From the NCBI RefSeq assembly GCF_000316625.1, contig NC_019676.1, positions 669,001 through 733,000 of the forward strand: a DNA stretch of 64,000 bases. Direction: 5' to 3'. Made by a program: the position numbers and the translations under genes. Of the stretch, positions 37,069 through 46,601 are shown one piece after another. The stretch comes from Nostoc sp. PCC 7107 (GTDB lineage: Bacteria; Cyanobacteriota; Cyanobacteriia; Cyanobacteriales; Nostocaceae). The notes under the pieces were generated by a model. It had not been told where the DNA came from, made no database searches, and worked only from the letters and a program-made list of their open reading frames with translations. Position 1 is the first letter of the stretch; every line of letters begins with the position of its first letter.

Positions 37069-37986
37069 CTAAAGTCCATACTGGCGGTAAACTTCACTGG
37101 CAGCACGATGCAACAGAGAATGTCGCCACACCAAAGATTTCATGTCATCAGCATAGCCTCCCCCAATGACACAGGCGACGGGATAACCTGCACTGACACA
37201 GGTGGTTAAAACCTGCATTTCGCGGCGGAAAAGGCCAGTATCAGTTAAAGCTAGTTTTCCCAAGCGATCGCATATATGGGGATCAACACCTGCGTCGTAA
37301 AATATTAAGTCTGGCTGGACATGAGATAACAAATCTGGCAAATATTTTGCCAAAGTTTGCAAATAAGCATCATCGTCCATTCCCACGGGGAGAGGAACAT
37401 CTAAATCGCTATGTTGTTTTGTACCGGGAAAATTGACTTCACAGTGCATTGAGAAGGTAAACACACTTGCATCATCAGCAAAAATAAAAGCAGTACCGTC
37501 TCCTTGATGCACATCCAAATCGACAATCAAGATTTTCTGCACCAGTCCCAGTTTTTGCAAAACGCGAGATGCGATCGCTAAATCATTGAAAATACAAAAA
37601 CCAGATCCATAACTGGGAAAGGCGTGATGAGTACCACCAGCAGTATTGCAAGCTAAACCCTGACTTAAAGCCATCTGAGCCGTTAGTATCGTACCACCAA
37701 CCGCTACACAGGTACGATTCACTAAAACAGGACTCCAAGGCAAGCCAATGCGACGTTGTGCTTTCGCGTCAAGGGTTCCCTTACAATATGCTCTAACATA
37801 ATCTGGCGTATGCACTAACTCAATTAAATCTTGTGGTGGAACTTGTGGAGTGTGAAACTGTTCTGCTTGTGCTACCCCATCATTGAGTAATAATTCATAC
37901 AATTTACTAAACTTAGACATCGGGAAACGATGCCCTTCCGGTAAAGGTGCAACATAATTTGGGTGATAAATTATCGGCAAGTGCAT
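37069..37986 (-). CDS. Histone deacetylase-family (AcuC/class II-like) deacetylase
   Basis: The 305-residue zinc hydrolase shows the HDAC fold markers: GGTHHAFPSYGSGFCIFNDL (paired His and the Phe-Asn-Asp segment), the metal-binding VDLDVHQGDGTA and DAGVDPHICDRLG, and the Gly-rich IGGGYADD. Bacterial members deacetylate small polyamines or acyl-lysine; the substrate cannot be told from sequence. It appears to be a single gene upstream of coaD, with 87 bp between them. Confidence 0.9.
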   Translation of the reverse strand: MHLPIIYHPNYVAPLPEGHRFPMSKFSKLYELLLNDGVAQAEQFHTPQVPPQDLIELVHTPDYVRAYCKGTLDAKAQRRIGLPWSPVLVNRTCVAVGGTILTAQMALSQGLACNTAGGTHHAFPSYGSGFCIFNDLAIASRVLQKLGLVQKILIVDLDVHQGDGTAFIFADDASVFTFSMHCEVNFPGTKQHSDLDVPLPVGMDDDAYLQTLAKYLPDLLSHVQPDLIFYDAGVDPHICDRLGKLALTDTGLFRREMQVLTTCVSAGYPVACVIGGGYADDMKSLVWRHSLLHRAASEVYRQYGL

Positions 37987-38129
37987 ATTATGTATTTTTC
38001 GTCATATTTCTGATGTTAAATATACCTAAATGTAAATAAAGTACTGTATTTGCCAGATGAGTTTCACTAATAATTGTTTTATAATATTTCTTTAATTTTT
38101 GTCGTTAAACTTAAGAAATCAAATTAATT

Positions 38130-39149
38130 ATGACGCAATGGATTTTACCGGCCGCACTTATTTTAGTTAGTTTGCTGACTGGATTAGTTTGTGAAAAATT
38201 TTTATTTCACAAGTTTAAAAAAATCATTATTCAGAAGCAAATTCCTGGCAGTAGGATAATTTTCCAAGCTTTACATCGAGTAACTTTTATTTGGTTTTTA
38301 TTAGCTGGTTTTTCATCTGCTTTAGTTGCGGCTTCTCCTAACATAAGCACCGAATTAAAGATTGTTATCGAAAGAATTATTACAATTATTTTTCTATGTT
38401 CAGTTACTTTAGTTTTAGCAAGACTAAGTGGTGGTTTTGTCAATTTATTTGTTCGCAAAACCGAAGGAGTTTCCACCTCACTAATTTCTAATCTTGTAAA
38501 GACTGGCGTTTTAGTTTTAGGTGCGCTAATTATATTACAAACATTAGGTATACAAGTCACACCAATAGTTACCACTTTAGGAATTGGTGGTATTGCTGTT
38601 GGTTTAGCACTACAAGATACTTTAGCAAATTTATTTTCGGGTTTTTATTTAATTATTTCTAAACAGGTTAGAACTGGAGATTATGTCAAATTAGATGCTG
38701 GACATGAAGGTTACGTAACAGATATTACTTGGCGAAATACTACTATTAAAGAGCTTTCTAATAATGTGGTGATTGTACCTAATTCTAAATTAGCATCGGC
38801 AATTTTTACTAACTATCATTTACCTGCTAAAGAAATCACTTTAACGATGAATGTTGGAGTCAGTTATGATAGTGATTTAGAACAGGTAGAAAAAGTCACT
38901 GTCGAAGTTGCGAAAGAAGTAATGCAAGAGATTGCCCCAGACTTAATGGAAAATCAGCCATATATTCGATTTCATACTTTTGGTGATTTTAGTATAGATT
39001 TTACTCTTTACATGCGGGTAAGTGAATATTTTGATCAAAGAATGGGTAAACATTTATTTGTTAAGAAATTGCATAAACGTTATCAAGAATTAGGAATTTC
39101 TATTCCATTCCCTATTAGAGATGTTTATGTGCAGAATAATTCAAATTAA
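38130..39149 (+). CDS. MscS-family mechanosensitive ion channel
   Basis: The 339-residue protein has about four hydrophobic helices in the first 160 residues. The MscS pore helix and beta-domain follow: LGIGGIAVGLALQDTLANLFSG, IISKQVRTGDYVKL, GYVTDITWRNTTIKELSNN and VIVPNSKLASAIFTNY. Such channels release osmolytes on hypo-osmotic shock. It is divergent from the HDAC-like gene and stands alone. Confidence 0.93.
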   Translation: MTQWILPAALILVSLLTGLVCEKFLFHKFKKIIIQKQIPGSRIIFQALHRVTFIWFLLAGFSSALVAASPNISTELKIVIERIITIIFLCSVTLVLARLSGGFVNLFVRKTEGVSTSLISNLVKTGVLVLGALIILQTLGIQVTPIVTTLGIGGIAVGLALQDTLANLFSGFYLIISKQVRTGDYVKLDAGHEGYVTDITWRNTTIKELSNNVVIVPNSKLASAIFTNYHLPAKEITLTMNVGVSYDSDLEQVEKVTVEVAKEVMQEIAPDLMENQPYIRFHTFGDFSIDFTLYMRVSEYFDQRMGKHLFVKKLHKRYQELGISIPFPIRDVYVQNNSN

Positions 39150-39265
39150 AGGCAAAAAAAAGTAAAAGGTAGACAATCAAAACTGATTTTCCCCTTTTAC
39201 TTTTGAGTTTTATCCTACTGTGCATTGGTAGAAACTATGAAGAGCGTTTCTACAAAACTTGAATC

Positions 39266-41320
39266 TTACCTTCTACCAGGAGTTCTACCACCTTCATCGT
39301 TACTACCACCGTGGGGGCGAGAGTTACCTGGGTCACAGCCTTCAGAACCATTACCAATTCCTTGGTTACAATTGCGACGACGTTTTTTATCGTCATCGTC
39401 ATCAGTATCATCATCGTCATCAGTGCGGCGGACTTTCTTATCATCATCATCGTCATCCACAGATTGTTTTGTCTCTGTTTGCTGAACGTTGTACTGAGAA
39501 GATATATCTGCCACTTCGCCAGAGCTAACCAGTGCTTTATATATCAAAGCGCAAACTTCGGCTCGTGTAGCTACCTTGTCAGCATTGAGAGCTTGAACAT
39601 TGGGATAATTAACAACAATACCTCGTTCTGTAAGTGCAGCGATCGCATTTCGTACGTCACTCCGAATAGTTGCAGCGTCAGAGTAAGCAGCCAAAATTGA
39701 TTCTGTGGAACCGCTAAAGGTATAGTTTAAGCCTCGTGCTAACGATAGCAGTACTTCCAAACGAGATAAGGCTTGGGTGGGGTTGAATTTATTCCCAGAA
39801 ATTCCTAAAAAGCCTGTAGAATAAGCTTCACGAATGGCGCTGTAAGCCCAATATTTTGTGGTTACATCTCTAAAGCTAACAGCCTGACGAATATTGACCT
39901 TTTCAAAGGCTTGACTAATCATTGCCGCAAATTGGGCGCGAGTCACTTGTTCGTCGGGGCGGAAAGTCCCATCAGGAAAACCTTGGATTACTTGCAAAGC
40001 TGCCAACTCTGCTATAAAGTCGTTAGCCCAATGGTTGGTTGAGACATCGTTAAACTTAACCTGAATACCTTGGGCTACACCGATGGCGCGGTAACTCATC
40101 ATCATCTGACCGATGTCGAAAATAGAACTATCGTCATCGCTGACTTCATTGAGTTCTACTAACCGACCAGGTTCAGCTTTTAAAGCTTCTGCTAAGTTGT
40201 AACTAAAAGTGCTAATTGTTTGACGAGCTAAGGCGAATTTCCCGCTAGTAAAAGAAGAAGAGTAAACGCTATTTGTGGCAACGGATGATAAACCTTCTGC
40301 CTCAAACTGACTAACATTAACAGTTTGGGAACTGCTAAGGAAAGTTACTCGTTGGTCGCTAACTTGGGTGAAATAGTCATAAGTGCTAGTCCCAGAGTCT
40401 ATTGTGCCGTCTTCATCAGCATCAACTCCGTAGACAGTGCGGACAACCTGATATTCACTGGGATTACCGGACAAAACTAAGTTCACACTGCTGAATGCTG
40501 ACAAACATTCAAATTCGCTGTAGCCAATAAAACGGTTTTGAGTATCGTATAATCTGACAACTACGCGATCGCCTGCTTTGATACCTTTAACAAATTTCGC
40601 TTTGTGCTTAAGTTTGTATTTGTAATCACCCAGAAATCTTTCTTTTAAGTAGCCTTTGTGGCGTTTCGATTTTAAAGAAACACGAGCAATTACTTCGGAA
40701 AAGTCACCAGATGGTTGCAAAATAGCCAGGCTAAAACCTGTCTTTTTCGCCTTGACTGCGGTACTAGCAGCACTGACTTCGGTACTGCGTTGAGCTATTA
40801 CTGAGCGTTTGATAGCAGTACCGCTGGTTTGACGAGTGCTAGTTTCTCGACGACTAATCAATGCTGTCAAACTCTGGGTAGACTCTTCATCTAGTTTGGT
40901 GATACTTCCCGACTCATCAGTCCGGTATACCCAAACTTCCTTAACGTTGGCAACCACTACGTGCCAACCAGGTACTATTGCTTGAGAGCAGTTGTCATCC
41001 GTTTTTAAACCCAAACAGCCATCAGACCAAGTTTGCTGTTGGGCTTTAACGACACGTAAAGCGGAAGTTTTTGCACCTGTGCGCTCGGAAATATCCTGTA
41101 AAACAGATACTTTCACTGATTCTGGCAATTCTGCGCTATTGCTGCTTAACTCATCAGCTAACAGTTGTTGGCTTGTGGAGTTAACAGGCGTTTGTGCAAT
41201 GGTGGTTGAGAACCGAGGAGTTGCAGAGGCTGAAAAGATGGGCGAGAACATTGCTACAGAAGTTGCAGCAACAATCATTTGACTCAAATGAGCTATAGAA
41301 CGAGTTTTTATGTGTTTCAT
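39266..41320 (-). CDS. S-layer homology (SLH) domain protein with acidic and basic C-terminal tail
   Basis: From the ATG at 41320 (MKHIKTRSIAHLSQMI) the 684-residue protein has a signal peptide ending in SASATP; a longer frame from 41392 would add 24 residues before it. Three SLH domains are visible (about 410-600), with FNDVSTNHWANDFIAELAAL, QGFPDGTFRPDEQVTRAQFA, FRDVTTKYWAYSAIREA and RSDVRNAIAALTERGIV; SLH domains bind cell-wall polymers. The end is unusual: an Asp-rich run with KK and RR interruptions, then CNQGIGNGSEGCDPGNS and PHGGSNDEGGRTPG. The role is probably a surface or outer-membrane-to-wall anchor. Confidence 0.88.
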   Translation of the reverse strand: MKHIKTRSIAHLSQMIVAATSVAMFSPIFSASATPRFSTTIAQTPVNSTSQQLLADELSSNSAELPESVKVSVLQDISERTGAKTSALRVVKAQQQTWSDGCLGLKTDDNCSQAIVPGWHVVVANVKEVWVYRTDESGSITKLDEESTQSLTALISRRETSTRQTSGTAIKRSVIAQRSTEVSAASTAVKAKKTGFSLAILQPSGDFSEVIARVSLKSKRHKGYLKERFLGDYKYKLKHKAKFVKGIKAGDRVVVRLYDTQNRFIGYSEFECLSAFSSVNLVLSGNPSEYQVVRTVYGVDADEDGTIDSGTSTYDYFTQVSDQRVTFLSSSQTVNVSQFEAEGLSSVATNSVYSSSFTSGKFALARQTISTFSYNLAEALKAEPGRLVELNEVSDDDSSIFDIGQMMMSYRAIGVAQGIQVKFNDVSTNHWANDFIAELAALQVIQGFPDGTFRPDEQVTRAQFAAMISQAFEKVNIRQAVSFRDVTTKYWAYSAIREAYSTGFLGISGNKFNPTQALSRLEVLLSLARGLNYTFSGSTESILAAYSDAATIRSDVRNAIAALTERGIVVNYPNVQALNADKVATRAEVCALIYKALVSSGEVADISSQYNVQQTETKQSVDDDDDDKKVRRTDDDDDTDDDDDKKRRRNCNQGIGNGSEGCDPGNSRPHGGSNDEGGRTPGRR

Positions 41321-41432
41321 CTCACACCGTACCAATCGGCTAGTAAGTGAAGAGAATATGAATTCCCTTGACTTATTAATCCCTATGTGCAAGCGAAACT
41401 AACATTCCTAAAGAGAATTTGGATGACTTAAC

Positions 41433-41485
41433 AATAGTGCGATCGCCTAATTTAGTTGGTGAAGTAACACAGGCGCGATCGCATT
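41433..41485 (+). repeat. Direct repeat, copy 1 flanking HicBA
   Basis: A 53-bp sequence containing two HIP1 octamers (GCGATCGC) separated by CTAATTTAGTTGGTGAAGTA. It is 47/53 identical to copy 2 at 42075-42127 in the same orientation. Confidence 0.8.
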
Positions 41486-41562
41486 CAAGTATCCGTTGAT
41501 AGTAAATAATATTAACTAGGGTTTTGCTTCGCTCCACCCAACCTACTAGCGCGATAGCTTAA

Positions 41563-41793
41563 TTAAGCAACTTGCAACGGTTTTGTAGGCAGCATTCGAG
41601 GTTCTGGCAGTGGTATATTATCTTCAATCAGCATTTCTACAAAAGCTTCAATTACTTCCTGACCATTTTTGGCAGCTTCCTCGTAAGTTCTACCATGAGT
41701 ATGAAATTGTTGCCAGGGAAACTCAGGCAAGTGAACCAAGAAAAGTTGATCCTCTTGTGACCATTGAATCACCATGCTGTAGTGATAGATCAT
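41563..41793 (-). CDS. hicB: HicB-family antitoxin
   Basis: The 76-residue protein has the HicB partial RNase-H fold pattern: YSMVIQWSQEDQLFLVHLPEFP, then GRTYEEAAKNGQEVIEAFVEML. HicB neutralises the HicA mRNA interferase. Its start overlaps the end of hicA by 4 bp, so the toxin gene comes first in the operon, the usual order for hicAB. The C-terminus lacks an evident ribbon-helix-helix domain, which is common in the short HicB group. Confidence 0.88.
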   Translation of the reverse strand: MIYHYSMVIQWSQEDQLFLVHLPEFPWQQFHTHGRTYEEAAKNGQEVIEAFVEMLIEDNIPLPEPRMLPTKPLQVA

Positions 41794-42029
41794 TCCTCAT
41801 CTTCCTCGTTTGCAAGTTTTTCGAGTTCTTCCAACTTTTTCAGTACTCGTTGAATACCTCTTTCTAAATATAGTGGAGCATCATCACCATCTTTGCCAGG
41901 AATAGTAAGGGGTTCTTCCGGTAGCATTGGATGTTTCCAAAATGTATGACTTCCTTTGCCTCGTCCTGGCTGAAGGATATACCCAACTTTTGCCACCATT
42001 GCTTTTAATTCTCTGATTTTTTTTGGCAT
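41790..42029 (-). CDS. hicA: HicA-family toxin (mRNA interferase)
   Basis: The 79-residue protein has the dsRNA-binding-like HicA fold: MPKKIRELKAMVAKVGYIL at the start and the catalytic His segment GRGKGSHTFWKHP, with TIPGKDGDDA following. HicA cleaves mRNA and is held inactive by HicB. The acidic end ANEEDEE is an addition to the core. The hicA-hicB pair lies between 53-bp direct repeats. Confidence 0.9.
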   Translation of the reverse strand: MPKKIRELKAMVAKVGYILQPGRGKGSHTFWKHPMLPEEPLTIPGKDGDDAPLYLERGIQRVLKKLEELEKLANEEDEE

Positions 42030-42074
42030 TGCCCCTTAGCTATCAACTCCTCGCGTATTATAATCATCGAGCAG

Positions 42075-42127
42075 AATAGTACGATCGCCTAATTTAGTTA
42101 ACGGAGTAACACACGCGCGATCGCATT
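42075..42127 (+). repeat. Direct repeat, copy 2 flanking HicBA
   Basis: 53 bp, 47 identical to copy 1 at 41433-41485. Both contain two HIP1 octamers around CTAATTTAGTT. The two copies bracket the hicA/hicB genes at about 640 bp spacing. Confidence 0.8.
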
Positions 42128-42181
42128 GCCCAAAGTTCTCTAGACTTTACTATATAAAGTAATAGTTTAGGAATCTTAATA

Positions 42182-43072
42182 ATGAGCTTAACGACCCAGC
42201 AACTACCTTCAGTCGATTTAGAAAAATTTATTTGGACTTGGCAGGGGCATAAAATTCAATATACTGTCATGGGTACAGGCAAGCCCTTAGTATTGGTGCA
42301 TGGCTTTGGGGCTTCAATTGGACATTGGCGGAAAAATATCCCGGTGTTAGCCGAGGCTGGTTATAGAGTATATGCAGTAGATTTGTTGGGTTTTGGCGGT
42401 TCTGATAAACCGCCGCTAAATTACTCTGTGGAAATCTGGGTAGAACTACTGAAAGATTTTTGGACGGCGCATATTCAAGAACCTGCGGTATTTATCGGTA
42501 ACTCCATTGGCGCACTGATTAGCTTGATAGTTTTAACAGAACATCCAGAAATTTGTGCTGGTGGGGTTTTGATTAACTCAGCAGGTGGGTTGAGTCACCG
42601 TCCCCACGAATTAAATCCACCGTTACGCATTGTGATGGCAACTTTTAATAAAGTGGTGCGATCGCCCATTACTGGTAAATTTGTCTTTAACCGCATTCGT
42701 CAAAAATCCCAAATTCGCCGCACTTTGTACCAAGTCTACCGCGATCGCGCCGCTGTTACTGATGAATTAGTTGACTTACTTTATATACCTTCTTGTGATC
42801 CAGGAGCGCAACAAGTTTTTGCTTCCATCCTCACCGCACCTCCTGGCCCTAGTCCAGAGGAACTTTTACCCAAAGTTGAACGTCCCTTACTAGTGATTTG
42901 GGGTGCTGATGATCCCTGGACACCAATTACTGGGGCGAAGATTTACGAAGAGGCGCAAGCGAATGGCAAAGATATCAAAATTGTTCCCATTCCTAACGCC
43001 GGTCATTGTCCCCACGATGAAGTTCCAGATATTGTCAACATTCAAATGATTAATTGGTTAATACAAATCTGA
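42182..43072 (+). CDS. Alpha/beta-fold hydrolase
   Basis: The 296-residue protein has the oxyanion-hole HG motif LVLVHGFGASIGHWRKN, nucleophile elbow GNSIGA (Ser), acid in VIWGADDPWTP and His in IPNAGHCPHDEVPD. This is a complete Ser-Asp-His triad. The sequence is of the type found in plant and cyanobacterial pheophytinase-like hydrolases, but the substrate cannot be assigned. It is on the plus strand, 127 bp before the Ser/Thr kinase gene. Confidence 0.88.
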   Translation: MSLTTQQLPSVDLEKFIWTWQGHKIQYTVMGTGKPLVLVHGFGASIGHWRKNIPVLAEAGYRVYAVDLLGFGGSDKPPLNYSVEIWVELLKDFWTAHIQEPAVFIGNSIGALISLIVLTEHPEICAGGVLINSAGGLSHRPHELNPPLRIVMATFNKVVRSPITGKFVFNRIRQKSQIRRTLYQVYRDRAAVTDELVDLLYIPSCDPGAQQVFASILTAPPGPSPEELLPKVERPLLVIWGADDPWTPITGAKIYEEAQANGKDIKIVPIPNAGHCPHDEVPDIVNIQMINWLIQI

Positions 43073-43198
43073 AGTGTGAAGTGTGAAGTCTAAAGTTTTA
43101 ATTTCAGACTTCATACCTCATCCTTCACACTTTGATTTACCGGGTGAGTACCTTTTATCTTATGGCACCTTGACAAAATCAAACTCAGGTGGTGTGTA

Positions 43199-44203
43199 AT
43201 GGAGCTTGATGTGCGTAATAAAGGGACAATTCCCGTCAGTCACCATCCAGATTTTTCTTTGCAAGGCTATCGAGTGATTCGAGAACTGGGGCGTAATCAC
43301 GCAGATGGACGCATTGTTTACCTTGCTAGTGAGTGTAAATCCCAACAACTAGTAGTCATTAAAAAGTTCATTTGTGCCAATGAAACTGCTGATTGGTCAG
43401 GTGCAAAAGCCTATGAACACGAAATTGCTATCTTGCAACAACTCCAGCATCCGCGTATTCCTAGCTACACAGATTCTTTTGCAACCGCAGAGAATTTTTA
43501 TTTAGTCCAAGAGTATAAGCAAGCTGTATCTTTGAAAACAAAATGCTGTTTTTCTTCGACGGAAATTAAGCAAATAGCCATCTCACTTTTAGAAATTTTG
43601 GTTTATCTGCAACAGCAAACTGACCCAATTATCCATCGGGATATTAAACCAGAAAATGTATTAGTTGATGAGCAACTAAATGCTTATTTAGTTGATTTTG
43701 GTTTGGCTCGCCAACAAAATGGCAAAATAGCTTTAACTACCTTATCTGCTGGTACTCCTGGTTTTATTCCTCCAGAAGAACAGTTGGGTCATGCTTTGAC
43801 ACCAGCTTCAGATTTATATAGTGTTGGGGCAACATTGATTTGCTTACTCACAAATACCCAGACAGTAAATATTAGTCATAGCGGCTTACAATTTCCCAAA
43901 CTAGAAAGTTATCTCCATCCAGCTTTTCGTTCATGGTTGTTCACAATGGTGCAACCTAACAGGAAAGACCGTTATCCCAATGCTTCAGTTGCTTTAACAG
44001 CACTTAGGTCAATTCCAGTTACAGGTAATGCGTCTGTCAGAGAAATTTTACTAGCTGCGATGAAGTTGAAAAAACGTACAGCGATGTTAGCCTTAGCCGG
44101 GCTGGGAATGTTAGCAGTAGGACTAACAACGTTAGTTTTTTCGCAACCGGGTGGTGCAACTCAGCAGTTAGAAGAAAGCCAATCTTCAATTGATTTCCAG
44201 TAA
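43199..44203 (+). CDS. Serine/threonine protein kinase with C-terminal membrane helix
   Basis: The 334-residue protein has an N-terminal Hanks-type kinase domain: VVIKKF for the ATP-binding Lys, the catalytic loop [21 protein letters not shown] and the APE-like [21 protein letters not shown] hydrophobic helix near residues 295-312 ([20 protein letters not shown]) indicates membrane anchoring with a short outer tail. No PASTA or other sensor domain is present. Its last 18 bp overlap the convergent rimM gene. Confidence 0.92.
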   Translation: MELDVRNKGTIPVSHHPDFSLQGYRVIRELGRNHADGRIVYLASECKSQQLVVIKKFICANETADWSGAKAYEHEIAILQQLQHPRIPSYTDSFATAENFYLVQEYKQAVSLKTKCCFSSTEIKQIAISLLEILVYLQQQTDPIIHRDIKPENVLVDEQLNAYLVDFGLARQQNGKIALTTLSAGTPGFIPPEEQLGHALTPASDLYSVGATLICLLTNTQTVNISHSGLQFPKLESYLHPAFRSWLFTMVQPNRKDRYPNASVALTALRSIPVTGNASVREILLAAMKLKKRTAMLALAGLGMLAVGLTTLVFSQPGGATQQLEESQSSIDFQ

Positions 44204-44800
44204 CCCTGGCGGCGGTAGAATTTCCACACGTCGGGCTTGTATATCTACAACTGGTGTAATTTCTTTGACAAAGGGAATTAAAACTTTTTTGTTGGCCTTT
44301 TCATGATTGAGTAATTCGACTTCTAATAAATCATTACCTGCGGGGATGACATCTACCACTTTCCCCAACAGTTCACCAGATGCTTGGAGATAAACTTCCA
44401 AACCAATTAAATCGACAACATGATATTCATCTTCGCCTAATTCGGGGCGATCGCTTTCTGGGACAAATAACCGACAATCACGTAATTCCTCAGCTTGATC
44501 ACGCGTTTCTACGCCAGCTATACTAATCACGTATAAATTTTTCCCCTCGACATAACGACCATCCAATAATTCTATAGTTTGTAGTTCTGTTTGGCCAGGA
44601 CGTAACATCCAACGTGTTCCCGGTACTTCAAAGCGTTCGGGAAAATCCGTTTCTGGATACACTCGTAATTCCCCAGCCAACCCTTGAGGCGCAACAATTT
44701 TCCCAATTGCCAACCAATCATCTAAATTGGGCAATGAGGAGTTGAGAGTAGGAAGTGGCGATTTTTTTTCAGGTTTTTGATTCTTCTGTTTTTTGGTCAT
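44186..44800 (-). CDS. rimM: 16S rRNA processing/ribosome maturation factor RimM
   Basis: The 204-residue protein has the RimM N-terminal domain ([26 protein letters not shown]) and the PRC-barrel C-terminal domain ([36 protein letters not shown]). RimM binds ribosomal protein S19 and helps mature the 30S head. The first ~30 residues are Lys/Gln/Pro-rich and probably disordered. It is convergent with the kinase gene, with an 18-bp overlap. Confidence 0.94.
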   Translation of the reverse strand: MTKKQKNQKPEKKSPLPTLNSSLPNLDDWLAIGKIVAPQGLAGELRVYPETDFPERFEVPGTRWMLRPGQTELQTIELLDGRYVEGKNLYVISIAGVETRDQAEELRDCRLFVPESDRPELGEDEYHVVDLIGLEVYLQASGELLGKVVDVIPAGNDLLEVELLNHEKANKKVLIPFVKEITPVVDIQARRVEILPPPGLLEIN

Positions 44801-45106
44801 TGGTCAATAGTCAAAGGTCAATAGTCAACAGCACATAGCCCTGACGAATGGAATTCGCGGCTATAAAAACAAAGTCCGCCTGCGCGGACTAAAAAAATCA
44901 AAGTTTTGGAACCCGCGCAAGCGGTGAGACCAGCGCTGCGGGAGGGTTTCCCTCCGCAGGCGACGGGCGAACCGGAGGGGTTTCGTCCATGTAGCCGCGA
45001 CTTCAGTCGCCAGGCGCGAGAACATAGCAGTCAAAGTATAAAGCACGAATACCTGGCATAGTAAGACTTTTACCTCCTACCTCCTGCCTCCTGCCTTCTG
45101 CCTTCC
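44801..45106. other. Repeat-filled spacer between rimM and avtA
   Basis: Almost all of this 306-bp spacer is dispersed repeat sequence: a GC-rich repeat with a strong hairpin and an STRR at the avtA end. No gene or RNA was recognised. Confidence 0.6.
44845..45027. repeat. GC-rich dispersed Nostoc repeat with hairpins
   Basis: The repeat includes a perfect 7-bp hairpin AGTCCGC/GCGGACT (44873-44890), then CCCGCGCAAGCGGTGAGACC and GGGAGGGTTTCCCTCCGCAG. It is notably richer in GC than the flanks. A hairpin with similar arms (AAAGTCCG...CGGACTTT) occurs at the end of desB near 59450. Confidence 0.65.
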
Positions 45107-45107
45107 T
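45073..45107. repeat. Heptanucleotide STRR
   Basis: Five 7-bp units read CCTCCTA, CCTCCTG, CCTCCTG, CCTTCTG, CCTTCCT. Such short tandemly repeated repetitive sequences are a hallmark of heterocystous cyanobacteria. The last base meets the end of the avtA frame. Confidence 0.75.
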
Positions 45108-46390
45108 TATGCACTCACCGCCGCCTGCTGATAAACTTGCTCTGCTACTTTGGCAAGACGCTGCATCCCAAGTACAATCTCAGCATCACTACCAGTTAAG
45201 CTAATGCGTAAACATTGGTGTTTGTGAGGCCATTCTTCTTGTAAACCAGGGAAGAAGGTACTACCAGGAACCACAATTACCCCAACTTTTTTGAGTTCTT
45301 GGTAGAATTCCCAATCAGTAATGGGTAAATCTTTCAACCACAACCACGCAAAAATTGCGCCTTCACCACGGTGGAGGAACCAAGGTAAATCTTTCGGCAT
45401 AGCAGCATCTAGAGTAGTTTCTAGAACAGCAAATTTGTTTTGGTAAAAAGGCCGAATAACTTGGGCGGCAATATCTACCAGTTTACCGGAGTTGATCGCA
45501 CGAGAGGCGATCGCTTGTCCATAACGAGAAGCATGAATACACAAGTTTGTCTGGAATGACTCCAGCACTTGAATGAACTTTTCATCACCAATTGCTACAC
45601 CAATACGTTCCCCTGGTAAACCGGCTTTGGATAAACTCATGCAGTGAATAATATTTTCCCCAAATATCGGCTCCATCTCTGTGAAATTCAACGATGGGAA
45701 GGGAGGCGCATAAGCAGAATCAATCAACACAGGTACATTGTGAGTTGCAGCGAGGGCAGTAATTTTATGCACTTCATCGGCTGTGAGGACGTTACCTGTG
45801 GGGTTGCATGGGCGGGAGAAGATAATACAACCAGTTTGTTCTGACACCGCCAATTGGCTAAAGTCGGGGCGATATTTAAATTTGTGGTTAGCTGCGTCTA
45901 TATCTAGTGTTGGTTTGTAAGCAATTAAAGCCTCTGGATACAAACACACACCGCCATAACCTGTGTAGTCGGGACTCAGTGGTAAAACAATTTGTCGCAG
46001 TTCACCATCAATGTCATAGCCACCAAAAGCATTAGCAGCGTAGAAATAAAGACTTTGGCTACCGGGAGTAATTAAGATATTACGAGAGGTTAAGTTTAAA
46101 CCATAGCGTTTGTTGAAATCATTTGCGATCGCTTCAATTAATGGCCCGTAACCTTGACTGGAACCATATCGACAAACCACCTCCCCATATTCCGAACTCG
46201 CCAAAAGTTCTGCTGTTGCATCTCGCCACAACTGTTCCACCTCTGGCAAAATCAACGGATTTCCCGCACTTAAATTAATTAATTCCTGCCCCTGACTCGC
46301 TTGCAACGTTTCTACAATGTCCTTCATAATTGCGCGTACACCAGTGAGGTTGGACATTTGAGCGCCAATTTTCGTTAGGGCAGGGTTCAT
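45107..46390 (-). CDS. avtA: Valine--pyruvate transaminase
   Basis: A fold-type I PLP aminotransferase, 427 residues from the ATG at 46390 (MNPALTKIGAQM); an upstream in-frame ATG at 46468 adds 26 residues of AT-rich, unconserved sequence. Visible motifs are INLSAGNPLILPEVEQLW, PLSPDYTGYGG, SRPCNPTGNVLTADEV, VLIDSAYAPPFP and the PLP Lys in HCMSLSKAGLPGERIG. AvtA transfers an amino group between valine or alanine and pyruvate. It is a stand-alone gene divergent from the formaldehyde dehydrogenase gene. Confidence 0.88.
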   Translation of the reverse strand: MNPALTKIGAQMSNLTGVRAIMKDIVETLQASQGQELINLSAGNPLILPEVEQLWRDATAELLASSEYGEVVCRYGSSQGYGPLIEAIANDFNKRYGLNLTSRNILITPGSQSLYFYAANAFGGYDIDGELRQIVLPLSPDYTGYGGVCLYPEALIAYKPTLDIDAANHKFKYRPDFSQLAVSEQTGCIIFSRPCNPTGNVLTADEVHKITALAATHNVPVLIDSAYAPPFPSLNFTEMEPIFGENIIHCMSLSKAGLPGERIGVAIGDEKFIQVLESFQTNLCIHASRYGQAIASRAINSGKLVDIAAQVIRPFYQNKFAVLETTLDAAMPKDLPWFLHRGEGAIFAWLWLKDLPITDWEFYQELKKVGVIVVPGSTFFPGLQEEWPHKHQCLRISLTGSDAEIVLGMQRLAKVAEQVYQQAAVSA

Positions 46391-46601
46391 AAGCTTTGTA
46401 GAATTAGAATTAACTGAGATGTTGACAAAATTATAAAATTCATGCGGCAGATAGATATCATCTTCCAAGTTTGCCGCCTGTAACTAATGTACCAATCTCA
46501 CAAAAAAATGCAATTTTAGATAAAAAAGATTCTTCTCAGCATCCATTGATATAAACCCATAAGATTTTATTAATACAACTTATATCTAGGAGGGCTAACG
46601 C

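Noticed and set aside
39225-39700. Open frames on both strands over the Asp-rich tail of the SLH gene
   Set aside because: They arise from repeated GATGAC codons read in other frames; the SLH frame with signal peptide and domains is the real one.
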